A DNA stretch of 64,000 bases, from the NCBI RefSeq assembly GCF_900177705.1, contig NZ_FXBA01000001.1:620001-684000 (forward strand), written 5' to 3'. The translations under genes were made by a program, and so were the position numbers. The notes beneath the pieces were generated by a model. It saw only the letters and a list, made by a program, of their open reading frames with translations. It did not search any database and had not been told where the DNA came from. Shown one piece after another: positions 24,907 to 34,345 of this stretch (position 1 is its first letter; each line of letters begins with the position of its first letter). Origin of the DNA: Fibrobacter sp. UWB15. Lineage in GTDB: Bacteria > Fibrobacterota > Fibrobacteria > Fibrobacterales > Fibrobacteraceae.

Positions 24907-26185
24907 CGCTGCCGTCCTTAAACTTTGTGGTCAGCGTATCGCCTGGCTTAAGTTGGCTTTTGTTGCGCACGAATTTTCCGTTGGCATCGAGTGTGAGTGT
25001 GTAGCCTTTTGAAAGCGTGGTTTCTGGATCAGCATTCTTCACGCGGAGTTCGATAAGGCTGAACTTTGATTTTTCGAGGTCCAGAATTTTTCGGGAACCC
25101 TGGTGTAAACCTTCGGTGTCGCGGGCGATGCGTTCCTGTTCGCCTCTAAAGACGAATTGCAAGTCCTTTTGCATGTTGCTTCTGTAGAGCGAAAGTTTCA
25201 GGGCTTCTTTTTGTATCAGGGCGTTTACTTTTTGCTGCAAGCAGTTTCCTGTATTCGAAAGGTCTTGCTTGTAATGGTGGATGACTTCTTTTGTCTGTAA
25301 CGCGATTCCTTGGGCTGTTGCAAGCATCTTGTTCCAACTGTCCGCAACTCGGTCTGTCAAGCGCTTCGCGGTATCGGTTGGCGTGATGCAGGACTGGTAA
25401 GCGACTTCGTCCAAAAGGCTGCGGTCAATTTCATGCCCGATTCCGGTAAAGACCGGTAGCGGATAATTGGCTACGGCGCGGCACAAGGCTTCGCTGTCAA
25501 AAAAGTTGAGGTCCGTCTTGCTTCCGCCACCGCGAATAATGCACACTACATCTAGCTCTGAATCCTTGGCGAGTTCTTCAAGGGCGGCAAGAACTGTCGG
25601 CTCCGTGTCGGCGCCTTGCATTTTGGCGTAAGCGGTTTTCACCTTGAAGTTAAAAGGCGATTCAGCGAGCTTGGTGGTGAAATCCTTGTAGGCCGCGGTT
25701 CCTTCGCCGGTAATGAGGCCCACGCGAATGGGAACGTCGGCGAGCGTAAGCGCCTTGTTTTTTTCGAGCAGGCCTTCTAACGCAAGTCGCTTTAGAATGG
25801 CGCTTTTGGTGAGAGCAAGTTCTCCGAGCGTGTAAACGGGGTCGATATCCAGAATCTGTGCCTGCAATTTTCCGTAGGGCACGTACAGGTCGGCCTTGAT
25901 TAAAAAGCTCACCTTGAGTTGTTCTTTCAAGGTAAATGGCTGCGGGTAATTTTCGACTTTGGCTCGAATGGCTGCGAATTTTGCCGCGAAACAATACAGC
26001 GGTACGGTTGCCAAGGGGCTTACGTTCCCTTCTTCAAAGTCCGCGATACTCAGGTAAACGACTCTGGATTTTTCGTTAATCTGCGTAATCACGCCACGCA
26101 CCCATACAGCAGGTGTCGATTCAACCTTCTGCTTCAGGGCTTTCATGTATTGCGTAACGGTGTAGGACTTGTTTTCGCTTTCCAT
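24887..26185 (-). CDS. xseA: exodeoxyribonuclease VII large subunit
   Basis: A 432-residue XseA. The N-terminal OB fold starts with VTQYMKALKQKVES and VWVRGVITQ. The catalytic region has VGLITGEGTAAYKDF, IIRGGGSKTDL and FTGIGHEIDRSLLDEVA, then the coiled coil, and the C-terminus DPETTLSKGYTL. It degrades single-stranded DNA with the small subunit XseB, whose gene is not adjacent. The ATG lies 7 bases after a TATAAT box, so the mRNA is probably leaderless. Confidence 0.95.
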   Translation of the reverse strand: MESENKSYTVTQYMKALKQKVESTPAVWVRGVITQINEKSRVVYLSIADFEEGNVSPLATVPLYCFAAKFAAIRAKVENYPQPFTLKEQLKVSFLIKADLYVPYGKLQAQILDIDPVYTLGELALTKSAILKRLALEGLLEKNKALTLADVPIRVGLITGEGTAAYKDFTTKLAESPFNFKVKTAYAKMQGADTEPTVLAALEELAKDSELDVVCIIRGGGSKTDLNFFDSEALCRAVANYPLPVFTGIGHEIDRSLLDEVAYQSCITPTDTAKRLTDRVADSWNKMLATAQGIALQTKEVIHHYKQDLSNTGNCLQQKVNALIQKEALKLSLYRSNMQKDLQFVFRGEQERIARDTEGLHQGSRKILDLEKSKFSLIELRVKNADPETTLSKGYTLTLDANGKFVRNKSQLKPGDTLTTKFKDGSVISVVK

Positions 26186-26192
26186 GCCGGTA

Positions 26193-26200
26193 ATTATACT
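26193..26200. promoter_or_regulatory. overlapping divergent -10 boxes (xseA / phd-like)
   Basis: The 8-base ATTATACT contains TATAAT on the minus strand (26193-26198) and TATACT on the plus strand (26195-26200). They point at xseA (start 7 bases away) and at the antitoxin-like gene (start 11 bases away). One DNA segment appears to serve two divergent promoters. Confidence 0.5.
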
Positions 26201-26211
26201 ATTTTTGAAGC

Positions 26212-26412
26212 ATGTCTAAAGTTGTTTCTGCCATGGAAGTCCGCCAGAATTTTGGCTCGATGTTGAACCAAGTCTCTATCAAAGACGAAGAAATCGTCAT
26301 CGAAAGAGCAGGCAAGCCCTTAGCACGCCTCGTGAGCGTAAACGCTCCGACGGCAGGGCTCTTGGATTTCCGTGATATCAGTAAACTTCCCAACCAGATT
26401 TGGGAAGACTAG
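26212..26412 (+). CDS. Phd/YefM-type antitoxin, orphan
   Basis: A 66-residue protein with the Phd/YefM DNA-binding start: SAMEVRQNFGSMLNQVS, then EEIVIERAGKPLARLVS. In the family the N-terminal half binds operator DNA and the C-terminal tail wraps a RelE/Doc/PIN toxin. Here no toxin ORF follows; the next gene is convergent and overlaps its last 4 bases. It may regulate alone or pair with a toxin elsewhere. The start lies 11 bases after a TATACT box shared with xseA. Confidence 0.85.
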   Translation: MSKVVSAMEVRQNFGSMLNQVSIKDEEIVIERAGKPLARLVSVNAPTAGLLDFRDISKLPNQIWED

Positions 26413-28121
26413 TCTTCCCTTGCAATAATTGAAATCTTCAACGTATCGCGCTTAGCTGGGTCGGCAACACTCTGGGCAATCAACTCTGCCGTCTTGTCAA
26501 TGCCGCCTTCCAGGGCTATCAGGTAATTGGACGAAATCTTTTGTTCGTCCTTGCAGTCTTTTTCTTCGTAGCTACTGCTGTTGTTCAGGTAGTTTAAGGA
26601 TTCGCAGGTGACGAACCACTCGATGTCGGAACCGATAATCTTCCAATCTGTGCTGGAATTGGGCGTCATCTGGAAAACAAAGTTCTTGAATCGGAGTGTG
26701 TCTCCGGCGAAGAAAATCTGTTCGTCAATAACGTCATCTTTTTCGGAATCGTAGAATTGCATGGTCTTTAAAATCCCCGGCTGTTGGACCAAGGTAAAGA
26801 GCTGCAATACATAACGGAGGCTATCCACGACGTCTGCTAATGGATAGGAGTTTAAACGCAGGTAATGCAGATAATACGCGCCTTCGGGCCATTCGCTGCC
26901 AATCTTGAAGTTGCCTCCGTAAATGGGGCTGATAGTATCTCTCGCTTTTTTGTCCTTGTCCAGGATCTCAATCAAGACGTTTTCGAAATTTTCATCGCTG
27001 TAGTTCTGAATCCAATGCTTTACGATTAGCGAGTCTCCTTTTTTGTAGTCACCAATCCAAACGAATTGTTCTTGACGCAGGTTGTACTTGTATTGGCCGA
27101 TGTCGTCTTTGGGACGGGAGCGAACATAGGTCTCGCCGGGATAGTTGATGGAGTCGGGTTTAGAGAAGTATTCTCCCTGCTCCAGTTTGCGAGCTTTGGT
27201 TACAGCTTCAAAGGTGGCAAAGGGGCCTGTCCAAATGCTTGAGAAACTTTCGGGCTTGATCTTGATAGACCAGTTGACCGAATCGTTAGGCACAAGCATC
27301 GTGTCCAGATTTGTCTTCGAAGATCCCAGTTCCTTGTCTCCGTCAATGAGCTTGTAGAGAATAATGTTTTCGCCGACTGTGGACAGATTCACGCTGTAGC
27401 CTTCGTTGGCCGAGAATGCAATGGCCACTTCGTCGGGTGCCTTGTCGATCAGCATAATGCCACGCAAGGTGTCGCTCATTTTCATGGAAATTTTTTCATC
27501 ATCGCCCGTATACTTGTAGTAGGCTGAGTCTACGAGGACTTTCAGCTTCAGGCTAGATTCGTCTTTGAATTTGCCTTCGATTTCCAAGTAGTAATGGTTG
27601 TCGTTAAAAGTCACGAAGGTGTTGGAATCCCTGAAGGTGGCGCTGGAATCTGCACCGTAGCTTGGAATCAAGGCGTTTCTGTAGACAGAGTCTTTTCTCG
27701 AGGCATCCTTGGGGGCTGCATTGGTTGCCTGCAGGTATTCTCCCAGTTCGTTCTTAATGAGAATCTGTTCGTCCTTGATGTTAGAGGTGCTTGCGAACAC
27801 CTTGATGCGGCTACCTTTAGGAAAATCGCCCAAGTACATTGGCAAGTTTGTTGCGCCGCTGTCGAGGTAGATTTCGCTTTCGTCCATTTTAGAACTGTCG
27901 CCTTTGAACAGTTCCACGTAAAGGCGGAGCGTGTCGCCTAATTTGACCGTGTCTTTGTAGTCGATGTCTGCGCGAGTGCTTAAAGAACTGCTTGACTTAA
28001 ATGAAGGAACCGAAGAACTGGACTCTTCGTCTGAAGCCGAAGAACTGGAATCATCGCCGCAAGCGGTAATGGCGACTGTCATAAACAATGCTGCGAAACT
28101 TAATAGATTCTTGAACTGCAT
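26409..28121 (-). CDS. serine-rich secreted lipoprotein, 570 residues
   Basis: Signal peptide with lipobox ITAC (Cys near residue 21), then GDDSSSSASDEESSSSV and SSSSLSTR, a serine-rich tether typical of Fibrobacter surface lipoproteins. The rest is predicted beta-rich with no recognised catalytic motif; repeated phrases such as VKLGDTLRLYVELFKGD and FFAGDTLRFKNFVFQM suggest tandem beta modules. It lies 10 bases after the large pectate-lyase-like gene, so both are likely co-transcribed and co-localised at the surface. Confidence 0.75.
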   Translation of the reverse strand: MQFKNLLSFAALFMTVAITACGDDSSSSASDEESSSSVPSFKSSSSLSTRADIDYKDTVKLGDTLRLYVELFKGDSSKMDESEIYLDSGATNLPMYLGDFPKGSRIKVFASTSNIKDEQILIKNELGEYLQATNAAPKDASRKDSVYRNALIPSYGADSSATFRDSNTFVTFNDNHYYLEIEGKFKDESSLKLKVLVDSAYYKYTGDDEKISMKMSDTLRGIMLIDKAPDEVAIAFSANEGYSVNLSTVGENIILYKLIDGDKELGSSKTNLDTMLVPNDSVNWSIKIKPESFSSIWTGPFATFEAVTKARKLEQGEYFSKPDSINYPGETYVRSRPKDDIGQYKYNLRQEQFVWIGDYKKGDSLIVKHWIQNYSDENFENVLIEILDKDKKARDTISPIYGGNFKIGSEWPEGAYYLHYLRLNSYPLADVVDSLRYVLQLFTLVQQPGILKTMQFYDSEKDDVIDEQIFFAGDTLRFKNFVFQMTPNSSTDWKIIGSDIEWFVTCESLNYLNNSSSYEEKDCKDEQKISSNYLIALEGGIDKTAELIAQSVADPAKRDTLKISIIARED

Positions 28122-28131
28122 AGTGGTTCTC

Positions 28132-31100
28132 CTAGTTCAGGATATAGAATTGCTGCTCGGCGGTAAATGCTTCACCAATCACGCGTAAAATATACTTGCC
28201 CGTGGGGAATGCCATCGCCTTGAATTTAAAGTGGGTCTTTTTTTCGCCTGCGATATCACGGGCGGCAACCGTGAGCATACGCTTTCCGAATTCGTTCACG
28301 ATTTCAATCTGCACAAATTGCGGGTAACCGACTGTCAGGTCGAAGTCACATTCTAGATTGTAAATGTCAATATTCACCTTAGTCAGCGTGTATCCGCCGT
28401 CCATGGCTTCACCACCTACAGAACGGGAATTGTCGAAGTAACCGACATAAAGCGAGGGGGCGAGGTCTCTGCCGGCGGCTGCACTGTAAAGAACAGTTTC
28501 GCCGGGTTCCACTGCGGTAAGAATGAGGGTGTAAAGCTGCGAGGGGTGCTTACGCTTGAAGAATTCAGTAAGTGTCGGCGTACGTAGGAATGCGCCGAGC
28601 GGTGCCTTCGGGTTAATGGTAATAATACCTAAGAAATCGGCGTACTTGGTATCGACACCGCCACCAGAATTCTTGCGGATGTTGAACTGGCCGCCGGCTT
28701 GCGGAATGTTGGCCGGAGCGTTTTCCCAGGTGAGTTCGTAGGGAGCCCAGTCGACACCGAGCTTCTGGTCACCAAAGTTCATTTCCTTGTTGGTTTCCTT
28801 AAGACCGAAGATATTCAGCTGGATAGGCTTCTTGATAGAATCCTTGTTGAATTCCAACTTGAGTGCTGCGTCGAATAGCGGACCTGGCAATGCGGACAAG
28901 TCGTATCGCAGGTAAATCTTTCCGGCGTTTCCGGTGGTCACGTTTGCAACACGCAGGTCGGGGTCGGAATTGTGGGGACTAAAGTTGTCGAATTCCGAAA
29001 TCCAGGTGGCAGCCCCCTTACCGCTGGGCATGCCGTCTCCGGTATTGTCAATAGTGGTGTAGTGCTTGTCGAATACGTAAACCTTTCCGGTGTCAGAGCC
29101 CGTCTGGTATCCGTCGTCGGCGGTAAAGATGATGTTGTAACGTCCACTTGCGGTAAAGGATACATCGGTTTCGTAAGCCATGCTGTCCGAGAACGCCACC
29201 TTGCCCGGGCCAAGGCCCTTCTTCCAGCGCACCGGGTCTTCGCAAAGGCCGTCGCCACGACCGTCGTCCACAACGGAGCCCTTGATCTTGAGCAGGTTGG
29301 GTTGCACCAGCACCAGTTCATGAGGAATTGATGCCTTCGGCTTTTCGTTGGCGCCAAGCCTAGGGGCGTATCCGGTAAACAGCGGAATCAACACACCTCC
29401 GTTGGGAGTGTGTTTCAAATCTTTACTGTAGAGAGACTTGATTGCAGAAGCCTTTCTTGATTCTTCTACAATGGTGGGGTAGGCGTTACCGCGGGTCAGC
29501 GTTTCACGCAGACCGGAAATTGAAAGCGACGAGTTGTCGTTAATGAACATGGGACGGTCTTTCGCCTTGTCGCTGGCAACAATTTCTACACCGATGAGTT
29601 CGGCGTGTGCCTTGTTGAAGTTCTGAATAATGGTGTTGCCCTTCTTGGCGGTAAGACCAAGAATCCAGACGGAACCGCCATTGTTTGTAATCTTTGGCCC
29701 CTTGGTGTCGCCGATCAATGCCACCTGGCGACCCCATACCTTCTGGTAATTCAGCTGGATGGTTCCGAGAGTGACGTCTTCCAGGTAAATTTCACCACCG
29801 CCGATTTCATCAGTTTCAAGGGAACGAACCATCATGTTCTTTAACAGCAGGTTGCGCTTTGCTTTCATGATGATGCCGCTGCCGAATTCGGAGAATCGTT
29901 CAATCGTCAGTTCGTTGAATGCGCCTGCTTCAATAATGAACTTGCCCTTGCCGTCGATACGGCCTTCGATACCGATAATCTGGCGAACGCGGTTGCGAAT
30001 GTAAATATCTCGGTTAATGGTCCAGCGGCCTCCGGGCGGGAAGTAGATGGTTTCTGCACCATCGTCAATCGCTTCCTGAATCGCTTTGGAGTCATCGGAG
30101 CCCGTATTCGATTTTCCGCCATAATCACCGGCAACCGTAATCCAGTTGTCCGCCTTCTGTTCGGGGTATGCGGGGGTTTCTGCAACAGCTAGACGCATGG
30201 ATTGTTTGGGGCTGTGGCAAAGCTGAGGCGTTTCTTGAGTTGCAAACTCAATAATTTCACCCTGGATCATTTCCTCGTTGTAGCCCTTCTTTTTAGACTG
30301 GATCATCGTCTTGTAGCGGGATACTTTCATGGAACGAATAAACATGTGGCTTTCGTTTTCGATTGCCATGGGAGCTTTGACTTTCTTGTTTTCGTTGTCG
30401 AATTCCAGTAAGCCGTCCAACAAACTCATCATGGCGGATTCGCCGTGGTTATACACGGCTGGTACATGCCCTTTAAAGCGGAGGGCACGAATGGCCAAGT
30501 TCATGTTGTCGTTTTCGATACCATATTTTTTCTGGCCGCCTATGGTCACGTGTTCCAGGGTGGCTGTGCCCGTTTCGCCTTTGGCGTAAATACCGATGTT
30601 AAAGCCGCGGATTTCGGTGTTCTTAATCAAGAGGGGACCAATGCCTTCGGTAAAGCCTAAGTCAATACCGTAAACGCCGGAAGTGTCTCCGGAATAAATC
30701 TTCACATTGTGAATGGTTCCCTGGTTTCCAGCGTTGAACTGAATGCCGATGGCGCCGGGGTTTCCCTTACCGGTACGAATTGTTACGTCACGAACGGCGT
30801 TTCTGTACTTGGGACCTGGACCTTCGCCAGTAAAAATAAGGGCTTTCGGAAATTCGGGGTTGTCAAAGCCGTAGGTATTGTCTGCAAGCTGGATGATCGT
30901 TCCGCCCATGCTCTGTCCCTGCAAAATAGTGCGGCGGCTAGAGGATTCCTGTTTTTTGGTGGTGGGCCAAGTGAGTTGATCGGTAATTTTATAGATGCCA
31001 TGGGGCAAATAGATGATAAAGTCTCCATCGGGGTGGTCGTTCAACGCCCTCTGAATGGCTTCGGTGTCGTCGGTCTTGCCGTCGCCCTTAGCATAATAGG

Positions 31101-31203
31101 GGTCTTTTGTGACATTAACAATCGCGGAGCCCATGGGGAATTCCACCTGGGCAAATACAGATACTGTAAAAACGACAACAAAATAAAATAGAGTCCTATA
31201 CAT
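28132..31203 (-). CDS. secreted pectate-lyase-superfamily parallel beta-helix protein with DNRLRE-like and sorting domains
   Basis: A 1023-residue secreted protein with signal peptide (FYFVVVFTVSVFAQ). Two Pectate_lyase_3-like regions begin KGDGKTDDTEAIQRAL and GGKSNTGSDDSKAIQEAI, each starting a right-handed beta helix. A Pro-rich link precedes a DNRLRE-like module (IYLRYDLSALPGPLFDAALK ... LELTWENAPAN type). The end (FPTGKYILRVIGEAFTAEQQFYILN-like) resembles a type IX secretion sorting domain. The substrate may be a plant polysaccharide, but no catalytic residues can be assigned. GAGGT lies 6 bases before ATG. Confidence 0.8.
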   Translation of the reverse strand: MYRTLFYFVVVFTVSVFAQVEFPMGSAIVNVTKDPYYAKGDGKTDDTEAIQRALNDHPDGDFIIYLPHGIYKITDQLTWPTTKKQESSSRRTILQGQSMGGTIIQLADNTYGFDNPEFPKALIFTGEGPGPKYRNAVRDVTIRTGKGNPGAIGIQFNAGNQGTIHNVKIYSGDTSGVYGIDLGFTEGIGPLLIKNTEIRGFNIGIYAKGETGTATLEHVTIGGQKKYGIENDNMNLAIRALRFKGHVPAVYNHGESAMMSLLDGLLEFDNENKKVKAPMAIENESHMFIRSMKVSRYKTMIQSKKKGYNEEMIQGEIIEFATQETPQLCHSPKQSMRLAVAETPAYPEQKADNWITVAGDYGGKSNTGSDDSKAIQEAIDDGAETIYFPPGGRWTINRDIYIRNRVRQIIGIEGRIDGKGKFIIEAGAFNELTIERFSEFGSGIIMKAKRNLLLKNMMVRSLETDEIGGGEIYLEDVTLGTIQLNYQKVWGRQVALIGDTKGPKITNNGGSVWILGLTAKKGNTIIQNFNKAHAELIGVEIVASDKAKDRPMFINDNSSLSISGLRETLTRGNAYPTIVEESRKASAIKSLYSKDLKHTPNGGVLIPLFTGYAPRLGANEKPKASIPHELVLVQPNLLKIKGSVVDDGRGDGLCEDPVRWKKGLGPGKVAFSDSMAYETDVSFTASGRYNIIFTADDGYQTGSDTGKVYVFDKHYTTIDNTGDGMPSGKGAATWISEFDNFSPHNSDPDLRVANVTTGNAGKIYLRYDLSALPGPLFDAALKLEFNKDSIKKPIQLNIFGLKETNKEMNFGDQKLGVDWAPYELTWENAPANIPQAGGQFNIRKNSGGGVDTKYADFLGIITINPKAPLGAFLRTPTLTEFFKRKHPSQLYTLILTAVEPGETVLYSAAAGRDLAPSLYVGYFDNSRSVGGEAMDGGYTLTKVNIDIYNLECDFDLTVGYPQFVQIEIVNEFGKRMLTVAARDIAGEKKTHFKFKAMAFPTGKYILRVIGEAFTAEQQFYILN

Positions 31204-31282
31204 ACTAACCTCATTTGTAAATATATGTAAAAAAAAGACGAGGTCAATAGGCTCTAGTTTATTTTGGGCGGCTTAGCCGTAT

Positions 31283-32008
31283 TTATTTCTCACATTTTTC
31301 GTACACAAAGGGGTTATGGTCGCCCTGCACCTTAAAAATACGGCGGTCCCGTTCGCATTCTTTGTCTGTAACGGGGTACATCTTGTCCCAGGCTTCAAAT
31401 AGTTTCCGGTCCTGTTTGGACAAATTAACGCCGTAGGTCTTTTCCATGTAAAGGCTGGCTCGGGCGATAATTCCGCGGGCTTCTTCGCGTGGCTGAGCTT
31501 TTTTTAGTTTGAAATCTACGATGGTCTTGCATCCGCCATACATGGGCTCGGGGTCGTTTGTCCACTGGCTGTACATGAAGTTGTTGCGGTCCCCGTTGAC
31601 TTCGCCAATGGCGGGGTACAGGTTGTGCATGTCACCTTCCATAATCTTGAAGGTGGTGTCGTTGGCGCTGCAGTTCTTGCGGCCACCGTCTCGCCAGCAG
31701 GGGAGGTGCTGGCCCATGTTGTGGGCGGTGACCATGTGTTCCCACTCGATGCGTTCGGCGCGTTTAAAACTTTTGCGTTTTGGGTTCTCGCGCGGCTTGA
31801 AGTTACAACTTGAAAAGTCGACGTTCTTCTTGTCGTCGTATCGGCATCCGCAGTAAAGGGTTTCTTGCAGTTCGCCGTAGTACACGCGCCTTAGCTGTTT
31901 GCTCGCGTCGCGGTAGTTGTAATGCTTCGGGGCGGCTGTAGGGTCTACGCGCGACCACGCGATAGCGATAAAAACTGCCAGAAGCAGTATTATTCCAAAA
32001 CTTTTCAT
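31283..32008 (-). CDS. secreted endonuclease I (EndA family)
   Basis: A 241-residue DNA/RNA non-specific nuclease of the His-Me finger type. The N-terminal hydrophobic stretch (FGIILLLAVFIAIAWS) exports it. Catalytic region RIEWEHMVTAHNMGQ carries the histidine; GDMHNLYPAIGEVNGDRNN and later EARGIIARASLYM are family hallmarks. Six or more cysteines suggest periplasmic or extracellular folding with disulfides. It may digest DNA for nutrients. A gap of 79 bases separates it from the upstream pectate-lyase-like gene. Confidence 0.92.
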   Translation of the reverse strand: MKSFGIILLLAVFIAIAWSRVDPTAAPKHYNYRDASKQLRRVYYGELQETLYCGCRYDDKKNVDFSSCNFKPRENPKRKSFKRAERIEWEHMVTAHNMGQHLPCWRDGGRKNCSANDTTFKIMEGDMHNLYPAIGEVNGDRNNFMYSQWTNDPEPMYGGCKTIVDFKLKKAQPREEARGIIARASLYMEKTYGVNLSKQDRKLFEAWDKMYPVTDKECERDRRIFKVQGDHNPFVYEKCEK

Positions 32009-32051
32009 ATAAAAACCATGTAGTAACGAAAAGAAATATAGATAACTATTC

Positions 32052-32151
32052 TAATGTGTAATGTGAGGTGTGAAATGAATTGTAGACAGTAGGAAGTTGA
32101 CCGTTGGCAGTGGTTTTGCCATTACACATTACACATTACACATTACACATT
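32052..32151. repeat. word repeat upstream of folC (ACATTACACATT and GTAGACAGTAGGAAGT)
   Basis: The gap between endA and folC starts with TAATGTGTAATGTGAGG, goes through GTAGACAGTAGGAAGTTG, and ends with four ACATTACACATT units. The two ends are inverted relative to each other and could form a large hairpin. The ACATTACACATT words recur inside tilS at 54352-54420. Confidence 0.85.
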
Positions 32152-32154
32152 TTT

Positions 32155-32161
32155 TAAATTT
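32155..32161 (+). promoter_or_regulatory. -10 box of folC, leaderless
   Basis: TAAATTT ends 5 bases before the folC ATG, the same spacing as at dnaG. There is no Shine-Dalgarno, so the transcript likely begins at the ATG. Confidence 0.5.
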
Positions 32162-32166
32162 GGCAC

Positions 32167-33462
32167 ATGCAATCACCTGGTATGGATTATTTGAATTCTC
32201 GGCTCATGTTCGGTATGGTTCCGGGGCTTGAATCGACTCGAAAACTTTGCAACGCTCTCGGAAATCCTGAACGCTCTTTCAAGACCATCCATATCGTCGG
32301 TACTAACGGCAAGGGCTCTACTAGCTACTACCTCGCAGGCATCTTGCAGGCGCATGGCTTTAAAACGGGGCTTTTTACGAGCCCGCATCTGGTAAGCCTT
32401 CGCGAGCGCATTCGTGTAAACGACATTCCCATTAGCGATGCCGATTTGGACCGCTTACTCCTTCAGGTGAAGGCTGCTGCCGAACAGGTGCAGGTGGAGC
32501 CGACCTTCTTTGAAGTCTTGACGCTCGTCTCGTTCCTTTATTATGCCGAACAAGGTGTCGATGTGGTTTCGATGGAAGCGGGCATGGGGGGCCGCTTGGA
32601 CAGCACGGCGGTTGCATGCGGCAACATCGTGGTGCTCACGAGTATCGGACTCGAACACACCGAAGTCTTGGGCCCCACCGAAAGTGCCATTCTTAAAGAA
32701 AAAATGGCAATCGCCGAAGCGGACTCCGCTCGGGGAAAAACATTCATTGTCGGTGGCCTTTCCGAAAGCCTGCTCGCCGAAGCCTGTGCTTATGCGAGTG
32801 AACACAATGCGAAATGCGTTGTTCCTACAATCCGGACCGACATCAAACTCCCGAATCTGGGCCACCATTATATTGAAAACGCAAGCCTTTCTTTGGCCGC
32901 CGCCGAAAGCTTTGTTCACAGTGCGGGTCGCGTTTTTGACGATTCTCTCGCCTTAAAAACGCTTGAAACCCGTTCCTGGGCTGGCCGCATGCAGCAGTTG
33001 ACCGATAAAAATGGGGTGGTTCGCTACATTTTGGATGGGGCGCATAATTCTCATGCGGTGCGTCGCTTAGTTGAAACCTTGGCGGAATATTACCCCGGTA
33101 CCAAGTTCCACTGCGTTTTCGGAGCCCTTAAAGATAAAGATGTGGGCGAAATGCTTAAGTTGATGGCTCCATTTGTAAGCCACTGGCATATAACCAAGAC
33201 TCCTTACCCGCGTTTCCGCGAACTGGACGATTTGCGCTCGGAACTCTCGAATTTGGGCTTGAAAGTTGCTAGCGAAGGCGAACTTAGCCGAAAATTTTTG
33301 GACCAAGTTGCCGAAACAGCCTCTGCGGATAATAAAAATATCCCCGTTTTAGTGACCGGTAGCCTCTATATGATCGGTGAAACGGTGCAGGCCCTCAAGG
33401 ACGATTTTGATGGTTTGGCTTTTTTCCGTGGCCTTGAACCCTCGACAAACGAACACCGCTAA
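32167..33462 (+). CDS. folC: folylpolyglutamate / dihydrofolate synthase
   Basis: A 431-residue Mur-ligase-family enzyme. It has the P-loop GTNGKGST near residue 44, the folate-loop TSPHLVSLRERI, MEAGMGGRLDSTA, and the C-terminal domain with ILDGAHNSHAVRRL. It adds glutamate to folates and may also make dihydrofolate. It is monocistronic by context, far from folP (50.7 kb). The ATG follows a TAAATTT box by 5 bases. Confidence 0.94.
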   Translation: MQSPGMDYLNSRLMFGMVPGLESTRKLCNALGNPERSFKTIHIVGTNGKGSTSYYLAGILQAHGFKTGLFTSPHLVSLRERIRVNDIPISDADLDRLLLQVKAAAEQVQVEPTFFEVLTLVSFLYYAEQGVDVVSMEAGMGGRLDSTAVACGNIVVLTSIGLEHTEVLGPTESAILKEKMAIAEADSARGKTFIVGGLSESLLAEACAYASEHNAKCVVPTIRTDIKLPNLGHHYIENASLSLAAAESFVHSAGRVFDDSLALKTLETRSWAGRMQQLTDKNGVVRYILDGAHNSHAVRRLVETLAEYYPGTKFHCVFGALKDKDVGEMLKLMAPFVSHWHITKTPYPRFRELDDLRSELSNLGLKVASEGELSRKFLDQVAETASADNKNIPVLVTGSLYMIGETVQALKDDFDGLAFFRGLEPSTNEHR

Positions 33463-33730
33463 ATTTGCGTAGAAAACAAATTCTGTAAACTGTTTTGGCT
33501 CCAAAGCAAATCCTGTAAATCCAAAAGTTTTTCTTGTAAACTTTAGTTTTCGCAAATTTTGCGTTTTTATCGCCAAAAACGTGGATTTTATCCATTATTT
33601 CAAAAATTTTGCCGTTTTTTTCGACTTTTTGCCAAAATTACTTGTATATTAGTATCGAAATTTTCCCAAAAGGTCCTTTTGGTGTGTTTTTTGCTATAGG
33701 GATCTTTTGGAATTGTTATTGGAGATATAT
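33463..33730. promoter_or_regulatory. leader region of the V-ATPase operon
   Basis: No gene is seen. Three TGTAAA-centred words (near 33484, 33512, 33535) and an inverted CGCAAATTTTGCG (33554-33566) come first. A TATATT -10 box at 33645-33650 is followed by the hairpin CCAAAAG-GTC-CTTTTGG (33666-33682) and, after a few bases, TTTTTT; this could act as an attenuator. A TTGGAG ribosome site precedes atpE. Confidence 0.45.
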
Positions 33731-34333
33731 ATGGCAGAAGACTTGCAATACCTTATGGAACGCATCCAGAAAGATGCTGTCGATAAAGCAGAAAAAGAGG
33801 CGGCGGCTATCATTGCCAAGGCCAAGGAAAAGGCGGCCGATATCGTGAAGGCTGCCGAGGCCGAAGCGTCCGCCCGTCTGGAAAAGGCCGACAAGGACGC
33901 CGAAGCGTTCACGGAACGTAGCGAACGCACCCTTGAACAGTCCGCCCGCGACCTTTTGCTTTCGGTAGGCAAGAATCTCGAAAAGATGATTATGGACCTG
34001 TTGAACCTCGAGGTGGAGAAGTCCTTGGACGAATCCACCGTCAAGAGCATGCTCCTCACGGTAGCCAAGTCCTATACCTCCGACATCGAGGTGGATTTCT
34101 CCGACGCCGATGCCCGTAAGCTCAGCTCTTTCGTGATGGGCGAGTTCAAGAAGCAGCTTTCCGCCGGCGTGAAGGTCGAAAGCGACAAGGGTGTCAAGTT
34201 CGGTTTCCGCATCAAGCTCGATGGCGGCAAGGTTACCCACGAATTTACAGAAGCTGCAATGGCCGACGCTCTTTCGGCCCTGCTCCGTCCGCAACTTGCC
34301 AGAGTGGTAAACGCTGCCGCACAGGCGAAGTAA
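33731..34333 (+). CDS. atpE: V-type ATPase subunit E (peripheral stalk)
   Basis: A 200-residue subunit E. The long N-terminal alanine/lysine/glutamate helix (AEKEAAAIIAKAKEKAADIV) forms the peripheral-stalk coiled coil, and the C-terminal globular part (GFRIKLDGGKVTHEFTEAAM) caps the head. ATG at 33731 is preferred because it has a GGAG site 8 bases upstream; the in-frame alternative at 33707 does not. It is the first gene of the ATPase operon. Confidence 0.92.
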   Translation: MAEDLQYLMERIQKDAVDKAEKEAAAIIAKAKEKAADIVKAAEAEASARLEKADKDAEAFTERSERTLEQSARDLLLSVGKNLEKMIMDLLNLEVEKSLDESTVKSMLLTVAKSYTSDIEVDFSDADARKLSSFVMGEFKKQLSAGVKVESDKGVKFGFRIKLDGGKVTHEFTEAAMADALSALLRPQLARVVNAAAQAK

Positions 34334-34345
34334 CGCGGGTACTTG

